Shown here: one piece after another, positions 1 through 9,036 of the stretch | How positions within the stretch are numbered: position 1 is the stretch's first letter | Layout: each line of letters begins with the position of its first letter | Assembly (NCBI GenBank): GCA_025351065.1 | Contig: JANXWQ010000564.1 | Span: 1 to 23,476 of the forward strand | Length of the DNA: 23,476 bases | Origin: Chthoniobacter sp. | Lineage (GTDB): Bacteria > Verrucomicrobiota > Verrucomicrobiia > Chthoniobacterales > Chthoniobacteraceae | Direction of reading: 5' to 3' | Translations under genes and position numbers: made by a program | The notes under the pieces: model-generated | What the model was told of the DNA's origin: nothing | The model's input: the letters and a program-made list of their open reading frames with translations, nothing else | Databases searched by the model: none

Positions 1-2316
1 GGCAATGGCAGCGGAGCCCAGGGCCGGTTGACGATCAATGGCGGGACGGTCAATGCCACCAATGGCTTTTATGCGGGCACCTCGGGGGGCAATGCCATCG
101 TGAATGTCAACAACGGCACGCTTGATCTTGGCGGTTGGACGGAAATCGGACGTTACGGCGGCACGGCCGTGGTCAATGTGGACGGGCCTACATCAGTCCT
201 CGATGGCACCAATAATGACTTGATGATCGGCTATAAGACGGGCTCCACCGGCACGGTGAACATTTTGAACGGCGGCACCATGACGCAGAACTGGTGGATC
301 GTTCTCGGTCGCGAAGGCGGCCCCGGAACCACCGGCGTCATCAATGTGGATGGCAATGGATCGAAGCTGACCCAGACCAGCGGGCGGTTTATTCTGGGTG
401 GCGATCCCAATGCGCCCACTTCATCTGGCACGGGTATTGTCAATATCAGCCACGGCGGTTTGATTGAGCTGTTCGGCGGCACCGATCGCGAGATCGACCT
501 GGGCCGCGGGGTGGGTTCGACGGGGACGATGAACATCTCCACCGGCGGCATGTTCACAAACACGACCGATGCGACGGTCTTTCTCGGCGTCAACGGAGCC
601 GCGGGTTACTTGAACATCACCGGGGCCGGCTCGCTGTTCAGCCATACGCCCAATATCAGCGACCCGCAGGCATCACCCATCATTGTTGGCTGGGACAGCA
701 CCAGCACTGGCGAAGTGCATGTCGATGGCGGCGGCACCCTAACCTCGTCGCAGGAAATCCGGGTGGCGGCCAACGGCGGAGCCAACGGCCTGCTAGGGGT
801 TAATGGTGGCACTGTGACCGCTGGGGTTCTGAGCATCGGTCGCAATGGCGGCAGCGGGACAATGAATCTGCAATCCGGCTCGGTGACAACCAACGCTTGG
901 ACGACCGTCGGCCATGACGGCGGCAACGGCCTGCTGAATCTCACGGGTGGCGCGATCACGACTAACACCGATCATTTTTACGTGGCCATCGGCGGCTGCG
1001 GCACGACTGGCACGGTCAATCAGACCGGCGGCTCGGTGCTCAGCCATCGCGATGTCCGCATCGGGCAGGAGTCCTCGGCCTCGGGCACCTACAACCTCTC
1101 GGGAGCCGGCAGCACCGTCCATGCGGACAATGAACTCCACGTCGGCCTGAACAGCGGCACCGGGGTCTTGAATCAGTCCAATGGTGCAGTGTCCGCCGCG
1201 AATGTGCGCATTGGCACTGTGGGCACTTCGAGCGGCAGCGTCGCGCTCAGCGGAGGCACGCTGGCCGCCATCGGCGACCTGACCGTGGGCTGGCAGAATA
1301 ACGCAGTAGGCAACCTCAGCGTCACCGGCGGGGCGATCACCGTGGGTGTGGATGCCTATGTCGGCGTGCGGGACAATGCCACCGGCAACTTTTCGATGAC
1401 CGCTGGAACCATGACCGTCACTCGCGACCTGTACATCGCGGCAGATGCCGGAACTACGGGCAACGTCCAGTTTGACGGCGGGACGATTCAGGCGAAAGAC
1501 TTCGTCTATGCGGGTGGCACGGCGTCGGTGAATTTCAACGGCGGCACAGTGAAGGCTGGACAGAATCAGGCGGACTTCTTTAATAACTTCAACCCCGGGA
1601 TGAGTGAGATACAGGCGGGTGGCCTGATCTTTAACTCGAATGGTTTCACCGCGACGGCCAATAACAGCATGGATGGGGTCGGCGCCCTGACCAAGATCGG
1701 CAACGGCACGCTGGCCCTGACTGCGGCCAGCACCTATGCCGGCGGCACGGTCATCAACGCTGGCACGCTGAAAATCAATGCCAACGCGGCGCTCGGCAAT
1801 GTCGCCAGTGGCTTGGCGATCAATAACAACGCGATCTTGCAGGCGTCGGCTCCCGTGACCACGAGCCGCACCGTGACGCTTGGCCCCGGTGGCGGGCAGA
1901 TCGACACGAACGGCCAGACCGTAACGCTCGCCGTTGGGAGCAGTGTTACCGGCACGACACTGCGCGTAGCCGACTCGGCTGGCGGCGGCGTTTTGAACAT
2001 CAACGGCGGCCAGACCTACGGCGCGCTGGTGACCAATGGCGGCACGACGAATGTCCGTACGGCGCTGGGCAGCGGAACCTCCACGCTCACGGCCAATGCG
2101 ACGACTAACATCTATGTCAGCCAGACGCTGGCTTCTTTGACCATTGGCAACGGCGCGGTGGTGACCTTTGGCGACGGCCTGCCGTTTAGCCCAGGACCGG
2201 GCAAGTCCGCGGCCTCGTTTGGGGGCAGCGCCGGGGTGGTGCCGGAGCCCGGCTCGATCGGCTTGCTCGTGGTCGGGGCGCTTGGCCTCATGGCTCGCCG
2301 GCGGCGGACGAGCTAG
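1..2316 (+). CDS. PEP-CTERM surface protein with T5SS/PEP-CTERM-associated repeats (5' partial)
   Basis: The frame is open to the left edge, so the real start and signal peptide lie outside the window; the first in-window start codon is a TTG at 28 with no reason to prefer it. Roughly the first 500 residues are repeats of about 20-25 residues built on G-x-hydrophobic-N-hydrophobic-GGT followed by IG-x-x-GG-x-GT, as in the T5SS/PEP-CTERM-associated repeat family; these should form a beta-solenoid stalk. One classic autotransporter-associated beta-strand repeat (TKIGNGTLAL...TYAGGT) sits near 1690-1775. The C terminus has the full PEP-CTERM signal: VVPEPGS, a hydrophobic helix, then MARRRR, so the protein is expected to be exported and processed by an exosortase, none of which is in this window. 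The tail is nearly identical to that of the protein ending at 14686. Ligand or partner is unknown; adhesion or a matrix role is only inferred. Confidence 0.88.
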   Translation, partial: GNGSGAQGRLTINGGTVNATNGFYAGTSGGNAIVNVNNGTLDLGGWTEIGRYGGTAVVNVDGPTSVLDGTNNDLMIGYKTGSTGTVNILNGGTMTQNWWIVLGREGGPGTTGVINVDGNGSKLTQTSGRFILGGDPNAPTSSGTGIVNISHGGLIELFGGTDREIDLGRGVGSTGTMNISTGGMFTNTTDATVFLGVNGAAGYLNITGAGSLFSHTPNISDPQASPIIVGWDSTSTGEVHVDGGGTLTSSQEIRVAANGGANGLLGVNGGTVTAGVLSIGRNGGSGTMNLQSGSVTTNAWTTVGHDGGNGLLNLTGGAITTNTDHFYVAIGGCGTTGTVNQTGGSVLSHRDVRIGQESSASGTYNLSGAGSTVHADNELHVGLNSGTGVLNQSNGAVSAANVRIGTVGTSSGSVALSGGTLAAIGDLTVGWQNNAVGNLSVTGGAITVGVDAYVGVRDNATGNFSMTAGTMTVTRDLYIAADAGTTGNVQFDGGTIQAKDFVYAGGTASVNFNGGTVKAGQNQADFFNNFNPGMSEIQAGGLIFNSNGFTATANNSMDGVGALTKIGNGTLALTAASTYAGGTVINAGTLKINANAALGNVASGLAINNNAILQASAPVTTSRTVTLGPGGGQIDTNGQTVTLAVGSSVTGTTLRVADSAGGGVLNINGGQTYGALVTNGGTTNVRTALGSGTSTLTANATTNIYVSQTLASLTIGNGAVVTFGDGLPFSPGPGKSAASFGGSAGVVPEPGSIGLLVVGALGLMARRRRTS

Positions 2317-2361
2317 CCGGGTGGCAGTTCCGCCTTGCCGGGCGGTGGCTGGCGCGTGACG

Positions 2362-3312
2362 ATGCTGCGCATGTCCCCCAAGCCGATCCGCCGCGCCCGC
2401 CTTGGGCAGCCGCCAAAGGTGGCGCTACTGGTCGAGACCTCGAACGCCTACGCGCGCGGGCTGCTGGCGGGGATCGAGGATTACATCCGCGTGCATGGGC
2501 CGTGGAGCGTGTACCTGGGCGCGCGCGGGCGCGGGGACCGGCCGCCGGACTGGCCGGCCAGGTGGGACGGCGACGGCATTATCGCGCGGATCGAGAACCG
2601 GAGCATCGCCCGTGCGCTCGAGGCATGCGCGTACCGGTGGTGGACCTGAGCGCAGCGGGACTGCTGCCCCGGGCACCGGTGGTGACGACGGACAATGCGG
2701 CCATCGCGCGGCTGGCGGTGCAGCGCTCGCGGACAGCGCGTGCTGGATGCGTGCCGGCGCGCGGGGCTGGCCGTGCCGGAGGAGGTGGCCGTGCTCGGGG
2801 TGGACAATGACGAGCTGCTGTGCGCGCTTTCGCCGCCGCCGCTCTCCAGCATCCGCCTCAACACGCCGCGCACCGGCTGGCAGGCGGCGGCGCTGCTGGC
2901 GCTGATGATGGGCGGGGAAAAAGTGCCCGTGGAGACGCAATGGGTGCCGCCGCTCAGCGTCGTCACACGGCAGAGCACCGACGTGCTGGCGGTGGACGAT
3001 CCGCCGGTGGCGCGGGCGCTGCACTACATCCGCGAGCACGCCTGCGACGGGCTCGGCGTGAGCGATGTGCTGCGGCACTGCCCCATGGCGCGGCGTACGC
3101 TGGAGGCGCTGCTGGGCCGCACCCCGCGCGAGGAAATCGCGCGCGTGCAGCTCGGCCGCGTGAAGGAATTGCTGGCGGGCACCGACCTGGCGCTGGCGGA
3201 AATCGCGGGCCGTGCGGGCTCCCGGCACACGGAGTATCTGAGCGTTTTTTTCAAACGGGAAATGCGGCTGACGCCCGGCGAATTCCGCAAGCAGCACGGC
3301 CCGGGCGGCTGA
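2362..3312 (+). pseudogene. XylR-like AraC-family sugar regulator, frameshifted and internally deleted
   Basis: The N-terminal part (KVALLVETSNAYARGLLAGI, from about 2416) is the LacI-like sugar-sensing domain found in XylR-type regulators, and the C-terminal part (about 3010-3300; LAEIAGRAG, EYLSVFFKRE, TPGEFRKQ) is an AraC-type double helix-turn-helix. The frame breaks near 2625, where one A in GCA-ATG seems lost, giving a stop at 2647. The sense continues one frame over (VPVVDLSAAGLLPRAPVVTT) to about 2718, then jumps to RGQRVLDACRRAGL at 2728 in the first frame. Intact relatives have about 75-85 residues between these points. The first HTH also looks short: TLEALLGRTP where the family normally has LE-x-RF-x-x-x-LGRTP. 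ATG 2362 or 2371 could be the start; no clear ribosome site is visible. If intact elsewhere, this class of protein would bind the paired sites at 4704 and 7857. Confidence 0.82.
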
Positions 3313-3343
3313 AAAAACGGCGGGGCGGGTTTTGCGCAAAAAC

Positions 3344-4667
3344 TCAGTATCTGGCAGGCGGGGGCAGAAGCCGGTCGGGCCGTTCTCGGCGTAGAACTCG
3401 AGCAGCCCGGCGATGTTGGAAACATCAGTGTCGGCGCGGCACTGCCGCCAGAACGGGGTGTCGGACGCGGTGTTGAGCCGGTAGTGCAGGGCGAGAAAAT
3501 CGCGGAGTCGGTCCAGCCCTGCGCGGCCAGGTCGTTGTAGAGCGCGCGCATAGTGGGCGTGGGGCGGAGGCCGCTGCGGTCGAAGAACTCCACGAGCGTC
3601 TGCGTGTGGGCGCAGACGGTCATCAGCGCGGTGGCTTCGAGCGGCTCGACGAAGCCGCACGCATTGCCAATGGCGACGACGTTTTCCACCCACGGCCGCT
3701 GGTAGCAGCCGGAGCGGAATTTCACGATGCGCGGCGCCTGCGGGGTTTTCGGGTTCTTGCGCAAAAACTCATCCGCCGCCGCGTCGTCCGAGATGGCCTG
3801 CGAGCAATAGACGTAGCCGCGGTTGATGTGGTGCTCGTGCTCGATCTGCCAGGCCCAGCCGGCGTCCATGGTCTTGGCGGTGGTGTAGGGCAGGATGGGT
3901 TCGTCGGTGCGCTCCCAGCCGCCGACCACGGCGCGGTCGCAAAAAAGTGCGCGGTCGAAACTCACAAACGGTTCCTCCAGCGCCTTGCCGAGCAGCTCGC
4001 TGCGGAAGCCGCTGGCATCCACGAAAAAGTCCGCCTCGAACCGGCGTCCGTCTTCCAAATGCACCGCCGCGATACCTGCCGCGCCGCGCTCGCTGCCGGT
4101 CACTTTGCCGTCGATGATCTCGACGCCGTTTTCCCGCGCGACCAGCTCCAGCACGCTGACGAACTTTTGGTTTTCGATATGAAAAGCGTGCCAGCTCTGG
4201 ATGTCCGGGCAGCCATCGGGCTGGCGCGGAAAGACCCGGCCATGCGCCATCAGCGCCGCGGGCACGCCGGCGCAGCGGAAGTCCTCGTCGCAGTAGTAGC
4301 CGTTGGGCGCGGGCAGGTCGCTCCACTGCCTGTCGAGCTGCTGGTCAAAGGTGTAGTCGAAGCGCCCGCGCGGCCCCCAGAGGAAGCGGATGCCGAGCTT
4401 CCACGTCGGCTCGGCCAGCTCGTGAAAACGCTTCCGGCTGATGCCGAGGAAGTCGAAGATGTGCTTCGGAAAATTCGGCGTCGTCCCCTCGCCCACGCCG
4501 ATCACGCCCAGCTCCGGGCTGCGCACCACGCGGACGGCGAGCTGCGGGAGTTTCCGTTTGAGCGAAATCGCGGCGATCAGGCCGGCGCTGCCCGCGCCGA
4601 GGACGAGGAGGTTTTTTTTGGTGGCGGGTCGTGGAGGAGAAAACGCGCTGGATAACTGGGGCGTCAA
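3344..4667 (-). pseudogene. Flavin-dependent (tryptophan-type) halogenase, frame-disrupted
   Basis: The protein has the FAD-binding VLGAGSAGLIAA (4607-4572), GVGEGTTPNFPKHIFDFLGI, TWKLGIRFLWG (a Lys near 4397 fits the catalytic Lys of PrnA-type enzymes), and GNACGFVEPLEATAL near 3626-3670 carrying the conserved Glu. Family members halogenate tryptophan or other aromatic substrates using FADH2 from a reductase; the substrate here is unknown. The hallmark WxWxIP reads WAWQIE (3857-3840), losing the proline. The frame breaks near 3513, where one base is missing; the next frame gives RDFLALHYRLN and ENGPTGFCP, the usual C-terminal region. The final residues are unclear: a one-base shift in the C-run near 3363 would end the protein at the TGA 3346-3344, while the uncorrected frame runs into the regulator gene. 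No good start codon exists. TTG 4667 is a guess, and the T8 run at 4612-4619 may hide another indel. Confidence 0.75.
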
Positions 4668-4703
4668 TGCCGATTTTGCTGATGAAACCGCTCGACGGAG
4701 CCG

Positions 4704-4738
4704 TGCGCGATTTCTCAGTCGAGATGCGCGAAAACTCA
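4704..4738 (+). promoter_or_regulatory. Paired direct-repeat operator upstream of gene 2
   Basis: Two half-sites of form TGCGCG-N4-CTCA occupy 4704-4717 and 4725-4738, start to start 21 bases, two DNA turns, and agree at 11 of 14 positions. The site ends 66 bases before the ATG at 4804. The same site, 31 of 37 bases identical over 4704-4740, lies before gene 3 (7857-7893). Direct half-sites 21 bases apart are how AraC-family dimers bind next to a promoter. It also lies in the divergent gap to the halogenase, so it might control both directions. No convincing -10 box could be fixed. Confidence 0.6.
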
Positions 4739-4803
4739 TTGTATGAGGAAACTTGTGGGCCATAGTGGCGAGGTTTCCGCATCCATCCTCGTCACCCGTC
4801 ATC

Positions 4804-7800
4804 ATGAAAAAGCAACCCATCCTCTCCAAGAGCATCTCCTCCCTTATGCTCATCGGCGCGATCAGCACCCTCCCACAGGCCTACGCCGGCGACACCACTT
4901 GGACGGGTGGCGGTGCTAGCAATGTTTGGGGCGATACGAATAACTGGGGCGGCACGAACGTTTTCACAAATTACGGTACTGTTAGGTTCACGCTCAATGG
5001 GGGTGGCACGCAGGGCACAACCAGCGTCGTTAATAGCAATATCAGCCAAAATGGATTGTTCTGGAGTGGCACGAGTAGTTGGACGCTGAACAACTCGGGC
5101 GGTGCAGTCATCTCTCTGTTCGATAGCGGAGGCACGCAGGCGAAGATTGAAAATCAGAGCACTAGTCTAGTCACGATCAATGCCCCCATCACCTTTGCGG
5201 CGAACAACGTTTCGCCGCCCAATCCTTTTGGTGAACTCAACGCCGTGAACGGCGACATCACTTTCGGAACCGGCACGCTGACCGTCAACGGATCATCCGT
5301 GAACGGTATCAAGCTCTTCGGCAGCAACCACACGGCCACCTTCAACAACACCGTCAGCGCCAGCGGCAAGTGGTTCGGCATGACGGCGGCAAACGACATC
5401 ATGGCCATCGGCGGCGCCTTCACCTCCGCCGACATCTATGTGATGAACGGCGGCACGCTGAAGGTGAACAGCGGCGCCTCCATCACCACCAGCGCGCTGC
5501 GCCTCGGTGGCGACTTTGGCAACACCGGCAATCAGAACCAGACGCTCGGCGGCACCTTGCAGTTCACCGTCCTCACCGGTGGCCAGAGTTTCGGGAGCAT
5601 CATCAATTCCGTGAGCGGCAACACTTCCAATGCGCTGCTCATCGACTCGCTCAGCACCAGCGGCACCAACACGATCAGCGGCAACATCTTCCTTGATTCC
5701 GCTCTGCGGGTGAATCAGGCGTCGGGCGGCGCGCTGTCGATCACTAATGCGACGCTCGATCTGAAAGCCCAGACGCTGACCCTCACGGGCAGTGGCGGCA
5801 GCATCGGGATCACTGAAGTGATTGGGAACAGCACCGGGAGCGGCCAGCTTGTGGTGGGAGTCAACGGCACGGCTGGTGGCCCGACCGTGACCCTCTCTAA
5901 CGCCAACACTTACAGCGGCGACACCTTCGTGCGCGCCGGCACGCTGGCCTTCACCTCCGCAGGTTCGGCGGCCAGTACAACGATCCGTCTTGGTTCGTCG
6001 AGTGGCACGACCGTAACCGCAAACATCAATTTTACGACCGCCACTGGCGGCGTCAGCATCGGCAGCACGATCAACCCTGTCACGACCAGCGGCTCTGGCA
6101 CGCTGACACTGAATTCCCAGAACACGTCCGGAACCAACACCTACTCCGGTCACATTGGCATGGATCGCAACTTTACGATCACGCAGGCGGCCAGCGGTAC
6201 GCTCAACATTACCCAAGCGCGCGCTGGCGGCGTGGGGACAACAACCGGCATGGACATTAAAGGCAACACGTTGCAATTGATTGGCTCAGGATCGACCACC
6301 GGAGTCACTGGCACCATCAACGTGAGCGGCGATATCTACAACTCAACCGGATCGGGTGTTGTTACTATTGGTGGCGGCACGACCGCAACAGGCGTCGCAG
6401 TAACTCTTTCAGGAGTTGCCAACACTTACACGGGCGGGACAAACCTTGATACCAATTCGATCCTAAATATCAATAGCGTCGGCGCGATCGGCACCGGCGC
6501 GCTGACATTGTCTGGCAACGGTACGATCGACAACACCAGTGGCGCGGCGAAGGTTCTTGCCAATAGCAACGCGCTGACGCTGAGTGGCGGAAGCATCACC
6601 TTCACCGGCACGAACGGCGCCAACTCGAACCTGGCATTCGGTGCACTTACAATCAGCGGTGCCGGGCGCACAATCACCACGAGCAATGCCGCGAGCACAC
6701 TGACCGTCGGCGCGGTGAACGATGCCGGTGGTGCGAGGAAGCTCAACAAGGCCGGTGCAGGAACTTTGCTCTTGAGCGCCGCGGGTGGCACATGGACGGG
6801 AGGCGCAGATGTGGACGCCGGCACCCTGAAACTAGGTGCGACGAACGCAATCACAGCCGGCAACAACGTAACCGTTGCGGGGCAAGGGTCCGGCACTGCC
6901 GCCATTCTCGACCTCGCTGGTTTCAACCAAAGCGTCGCACTGCTGACGCTGGGCGGTGCGACGACCACGAGCGGCGCCACGGTGACCAACTCCAGCGGAA
7001 CCAGTACATTGACCGTAACAGGCGGCGTGACCTACTCGGCAACCAACAATCCTCTTGGCGCTACCATTTCAACGTCGAGGCTCGATCTGAACGGCGCGAC
7101 CCAAACTTTCACCGTCGGTGACAGCAGCAATGCGGCCAATGACCTGAGCGTTTCTTCGATCGTCCAGAACGGCGCGCTCACCAAAACTGGCGCGGGTACT
7201 CTGGCATTGAGCGGTCCTAACACTTACAGCGGCGCCACGACCGTTTCGGGCGGCGCGCTCCTGGTGACTGGCAGCATTGGCAGTTCGACGCAGGTCAACG
7301 TCACCTCCGGGACGCTGCTGCTCGGCGGCTCGAATAAGATCGGTGACACGGCTGCGCTTCAACTCGGCGGCGGCACGTTCAACACGGGTGGCTTCAGCGA
7401 CACGCTGGGTGCGCTGACGCTGACGGCGACCTCGACGATTAATTTCGGCGGCGGGAGCGCGAGCGAACTGACCTTCACCACCCTGACCCTCGGGAGCAAC
7501 AGCCTGAATATCTGGAATTGGACGACGACCAATGGGCTGGGGGCGGACACCGGGACGGCGGGCGACGGCCTGAGGGACCGCCTGCTGTTCACCACCCTCG
7601 GGACTTTGAGCGCCACGGAACTGAGCCAGATTCACTTCTTCAGTGGCGCTGGCTCTGGCGCACTGGGCGACGGGCGGCAGATTTCCTTTGGCGGCAATCA
7701 GGAACTCGTACCCGTGCCCGAGCCGACCACGATCTTTGGCGCGCTGGTACTGCTCGGGCTGGTCGGCTACCGCGAACGGCGGCGCTTCCGCCGCGCGGCG

Positions 7801-7812
7801 ACCGTGAGCTGA
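4804..7812 (+). CDS. PEP-CTERM autotransporter-repeat surface protein (intact, 1002 aa)
   Basis: The start is ATG 4804, chosen because it begins a clean signal peptide (MKKQPILSKSISSL, hydrophobic stretch, cleavage after AYA near residue 29) that matches the start of gene 3; the longer open frame from 4753 adds nothing recognisable. The head (residues about 30-330; TWTGGG, NNWGG, GTQGTTSVV, LNNSGG, VTINAPITF) is shared with gene 3. The rest is beta-helical repeat sequence with several autotransporter-associated strand repeats, for example KAGAGTLLLS near 6750 and LTKTGAGTLALSGPNTYSG near 7180. The C terminus is VPVPEPTT, a hydrophobic helix and RERRRFRR, a PEP-CTERM signal for exosortase processing. 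A paired operator lies 66 bases upstream. There is no Shine-Dalgarno match before the ATG. The role in the cell envelope or matrix is inferred. Confidence 0.93.
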   Translation: MKKQPILSKSISSLMLIGAISTLPQAYAGDTTWTGGGASNVWGDTNNWGGTNVFTNYGTVRFTLNGGGTQGTTSVVNSNISQNGLFWSGTSSWTLNNSGGAVISLFDSGGTQAKIENQSTSLVTINAPITFAANNVSPPNPFGELNAVNGDITFGTGTLTVNGSSVNGIKLFGSNHTATFNNTVSASGKWFGMTAANDIMAIGGAFTSADIYVMNGGTLKVNSGASITTSALRLGGDFGNTGNQNQTLGGTLQFTVLTGGQSFGSIINSVSGNTSNALLIDSLSTSGTNTISGNIFLDSALRVNQASGGALSITNATLDLKAQTLTLTGSGGSIGITEVIGNSTGSGQLVVGVNGTAGGPTVTLSNANTYSGDTFVRAGTLAFTSAGSAASTTIRLGSSSGTTVTANINFTTATGGVSIGSTINPVTTSGSGTLTLNSQNTSGTNTYSGHIGMDRNFTITQAASGTLNITQARAGGVGTTTGMDIKGNTLQLIGSGSTTGVTGTINVSGDIYNSTGSGVVTIGGGTTATGVAVTLSGVANTYTGGTNLDTNSILNINSVGAIGTGALTLSGNGTIDNTSGAAKVLANSNALTLSGGSITFTGTNGANSNLAFGALTISGAGRTITTSNAASTLTVGAVNDAGGARKLNKAGAGTLLLSAAGGTWTGGADVDAGTLKLGATNAITAGNNVTVAGQGSGTAAILDLAGFNQSVALLTLGGATTTSGATVTNSSGTSTLTVTGGVTYSATNNPLGATISTSRLDLNGATQTFTVGDSSNAANDLSVSSIVQNGALTKTGAGTLALSGPNTYSGATTVSGGALLVTGSIGSSTQVNVTSGTLLLGGSNKIGDTAALQLGGGTFNTGGFSDTLGALTLTATSTINFGGGSASELTFTTLTLGSNSLNIWNWTTTNGLGADTGTAGDGLRDRLLFTTLGTLSATELSQIHFFSGAGSGALGDGRQISFGGNQELVPVPEPTTIFGALVLLGLVGYRERRRFRRAATVS
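5494..6465 (+). repeat. Tandem duplication of a ~162-codon module inside gene 2
   Basis: The segment beginning ALRLGGDF at 5494 and the one beginning TIRLGSSS at 5980 follow the same order of motifs: LRLG, GGQSFGS-I-NSV / GGVSIGSTINPV, then L-STSGTNTISG / LNTSGTNTYSG (near 5650 and 6115), an ITQAASG-like stretch, a TLTLTGSG / TLQLIGSG stretch, and NTYSG / NTYTGG. Unit length is about 486 bases. The copies are diverged in DNA, so the duplication is old. Confidence 0.6.
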
Positions 7813-7856
7813 CGGCGGCGCTTTTTTTCCGGCGGACGCCGGCTCCGCGAAGGTCG

Positions 7857-7891
7857 TGCGCGATTTCTCACGCGAAATGCGCGCGATCTCA
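7857..7891 (+). promoter_or_regulatory. Paired direct-repeat operator upstream of gene 3
   Basis: Half-sites TGCGCGATTTCTCA (7857-7870) and TGCGCGCGATCTCA (7878-7891) are 21 bases apart and 11 of 14 identical to each other. The left half-site is identical, 14 of 14, to that at 4704-4717. The pair ends 68 bases before ATG 7959, against 66 bases for gene 2, and is intergenic, so coding constraint cannot explain the conservation. Confidence 0.62.
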
Positions 7892-7958
7892 TTTGATGTG
7901 CAAAGCGGATAGCTGATTGTGGAAAAATCCGCCGTTTTTCCCTCCACACGCTGCCCCT

Positions 7959-9036
7959 ATGAAAAAGAACCCCATCCTCTCGAAAAGCATTTCGTCGCTG
8001 CTGTTTGTCGGCGCGCTCGCCAGCCTGCCCGGCAGCCCGTCCGCCTACGCCGACGGCACCTGGACGGGTGGCGGCACGGGCACGAACTGGAGCGACAACG
8101 GCAACTGGGGCGGCGCGCAGCCGACCTGCGGCAAGCTCACTTTCACCACCGGCGGCACGCAGGGCGACACAAGCGTGGTCGATCAAAACTACAACGAAAA
8201 CAAGCTCCTCTGGACCGGCACCGAGACGTGGGTGCTGAATAACTCCGGCGGCTTCGGCCTTTCGTTTTTCGACCTCGGCGGCACCGTCGCGGCGAAGCTC
8301 GAAAACCAAAGCACCGGCTCGGTCACGATCAATGCACCCATTACTTTTGCCGGCACCGCGGGGCCGGCCTGGGGCGAAATCAACGCGGTCAATGGCGATG
8401 TTACTTTTGGCTCCGGCGGCCCGCTGACCGTGAGCGGCGCAGTCGTCGCCGGTATCAAGCTGTTTGGCAGCGGACACACCACGACTTTCAACAACACCGT
8501 GAGCGCGACCGGCCGCTGGTTCGCGACCACGGGGCCGACGGCGACGACCGTGGTGGTGGGCGGCTCCTTCACCTCGGGCGAACTTTATATAATGAACGGC
8601 AGCACGCTGAGACTCGACAGCGCCGGCACCATCACGACCAGCGGGCTGCGGCTGGGCGGCGACTTTGGCACCACGCTGACTCAGGATCTGACCAAGGGCG
8701 CGACCTTTGCCCTGTCCGCGGCGGCGGGCGGGCAGTCGTTTGCCGGCAATATCAATAGCGTCACCGGCAACACCTCAGCGGCGCTGCTCGTGGACTCGCA
8801 GAATACCAGCGGCACCAACACGCTGAGCGGCAGCGTCTTTCTGAATGCGCCCCTCAAGTTCCAACAGGCGGCGGGCGGCACGCTCACGCTTAGTGGCAAC
8901 AATACCTATGCCGGCGGGACCACGCTCACGGCTGGCACGCTGGCCGTGGGTCACAATAATGCCTTGGGCACCATTGGGTTGACCATCAACGGCACGGCCA
9001 CCCTGCAGGCCAGTGTGGAGAACATCACGCTCCCCA
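7959..9036 (+). pseudogene. Gene 3 segment A: signal peptide and shared head
   Basis: This is the only segment with an export signal. Residues about 30-310 match the head of gene 2 in order (TWTGGG, NWGG, GTQGDTSVV, WVLNNSGG, VTINAPITFAG, IKLFGSGHTTTFNNTVSA, LRLGGDFG, NTSGTNTLSG). It then enters an autotransporter strand repeat (GTLTLSGNNTYAGGTTLTAG near 8878-8937). If the frame break is real, only a secreted head of about 360 residues is made, with no anchor. Confidence 0.75.

Noticed and set aside
2425..3693. Long minus-strand open frame of 422 codons opposite the regulator
   Set aside because: Only its upstream part (about 3344-3513) carries halogenase C-terminal sequence. The rest is an Arg/His/Ala-rich antisense shadow of the regulator.
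3606..4655. Plus-strand open frame of 349 codons across the halogenase
   Set aside because: It is an antisense shadow: high-GC third positions keep it open, its composition is Val/Ala/Arg/His-rich, and no motif is visible, while the minus strand has clear halogenase motifs.
5293..6276. Minus-strand open frames inside genes 2 and 3 (also 6426-6989, 7069-7947, 12401-13048)
   Set aside because: Gly/Thr/Asn-rich repeats read backwards give Val/Pro/Ala- or Arg/Ala-rich frames without stops. These have no signal peptide, domains or plausible starts.
7829..7842. CCGGCGGACGCCGG hairpin next to T7 after gene 2 as a terminator
   Set aside because: The T-run precedes the stem on the coding strand instead of following it, so it is not a normal intrinsic terminator.
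7857..7891. Reading the upstream operator as an inverted repeat (ATTTC...GAAAT)
   Set aside because: The arms align only with an offset and the symmetry is lost at the gene 2 site. The 21-base direct repeat holds at both.
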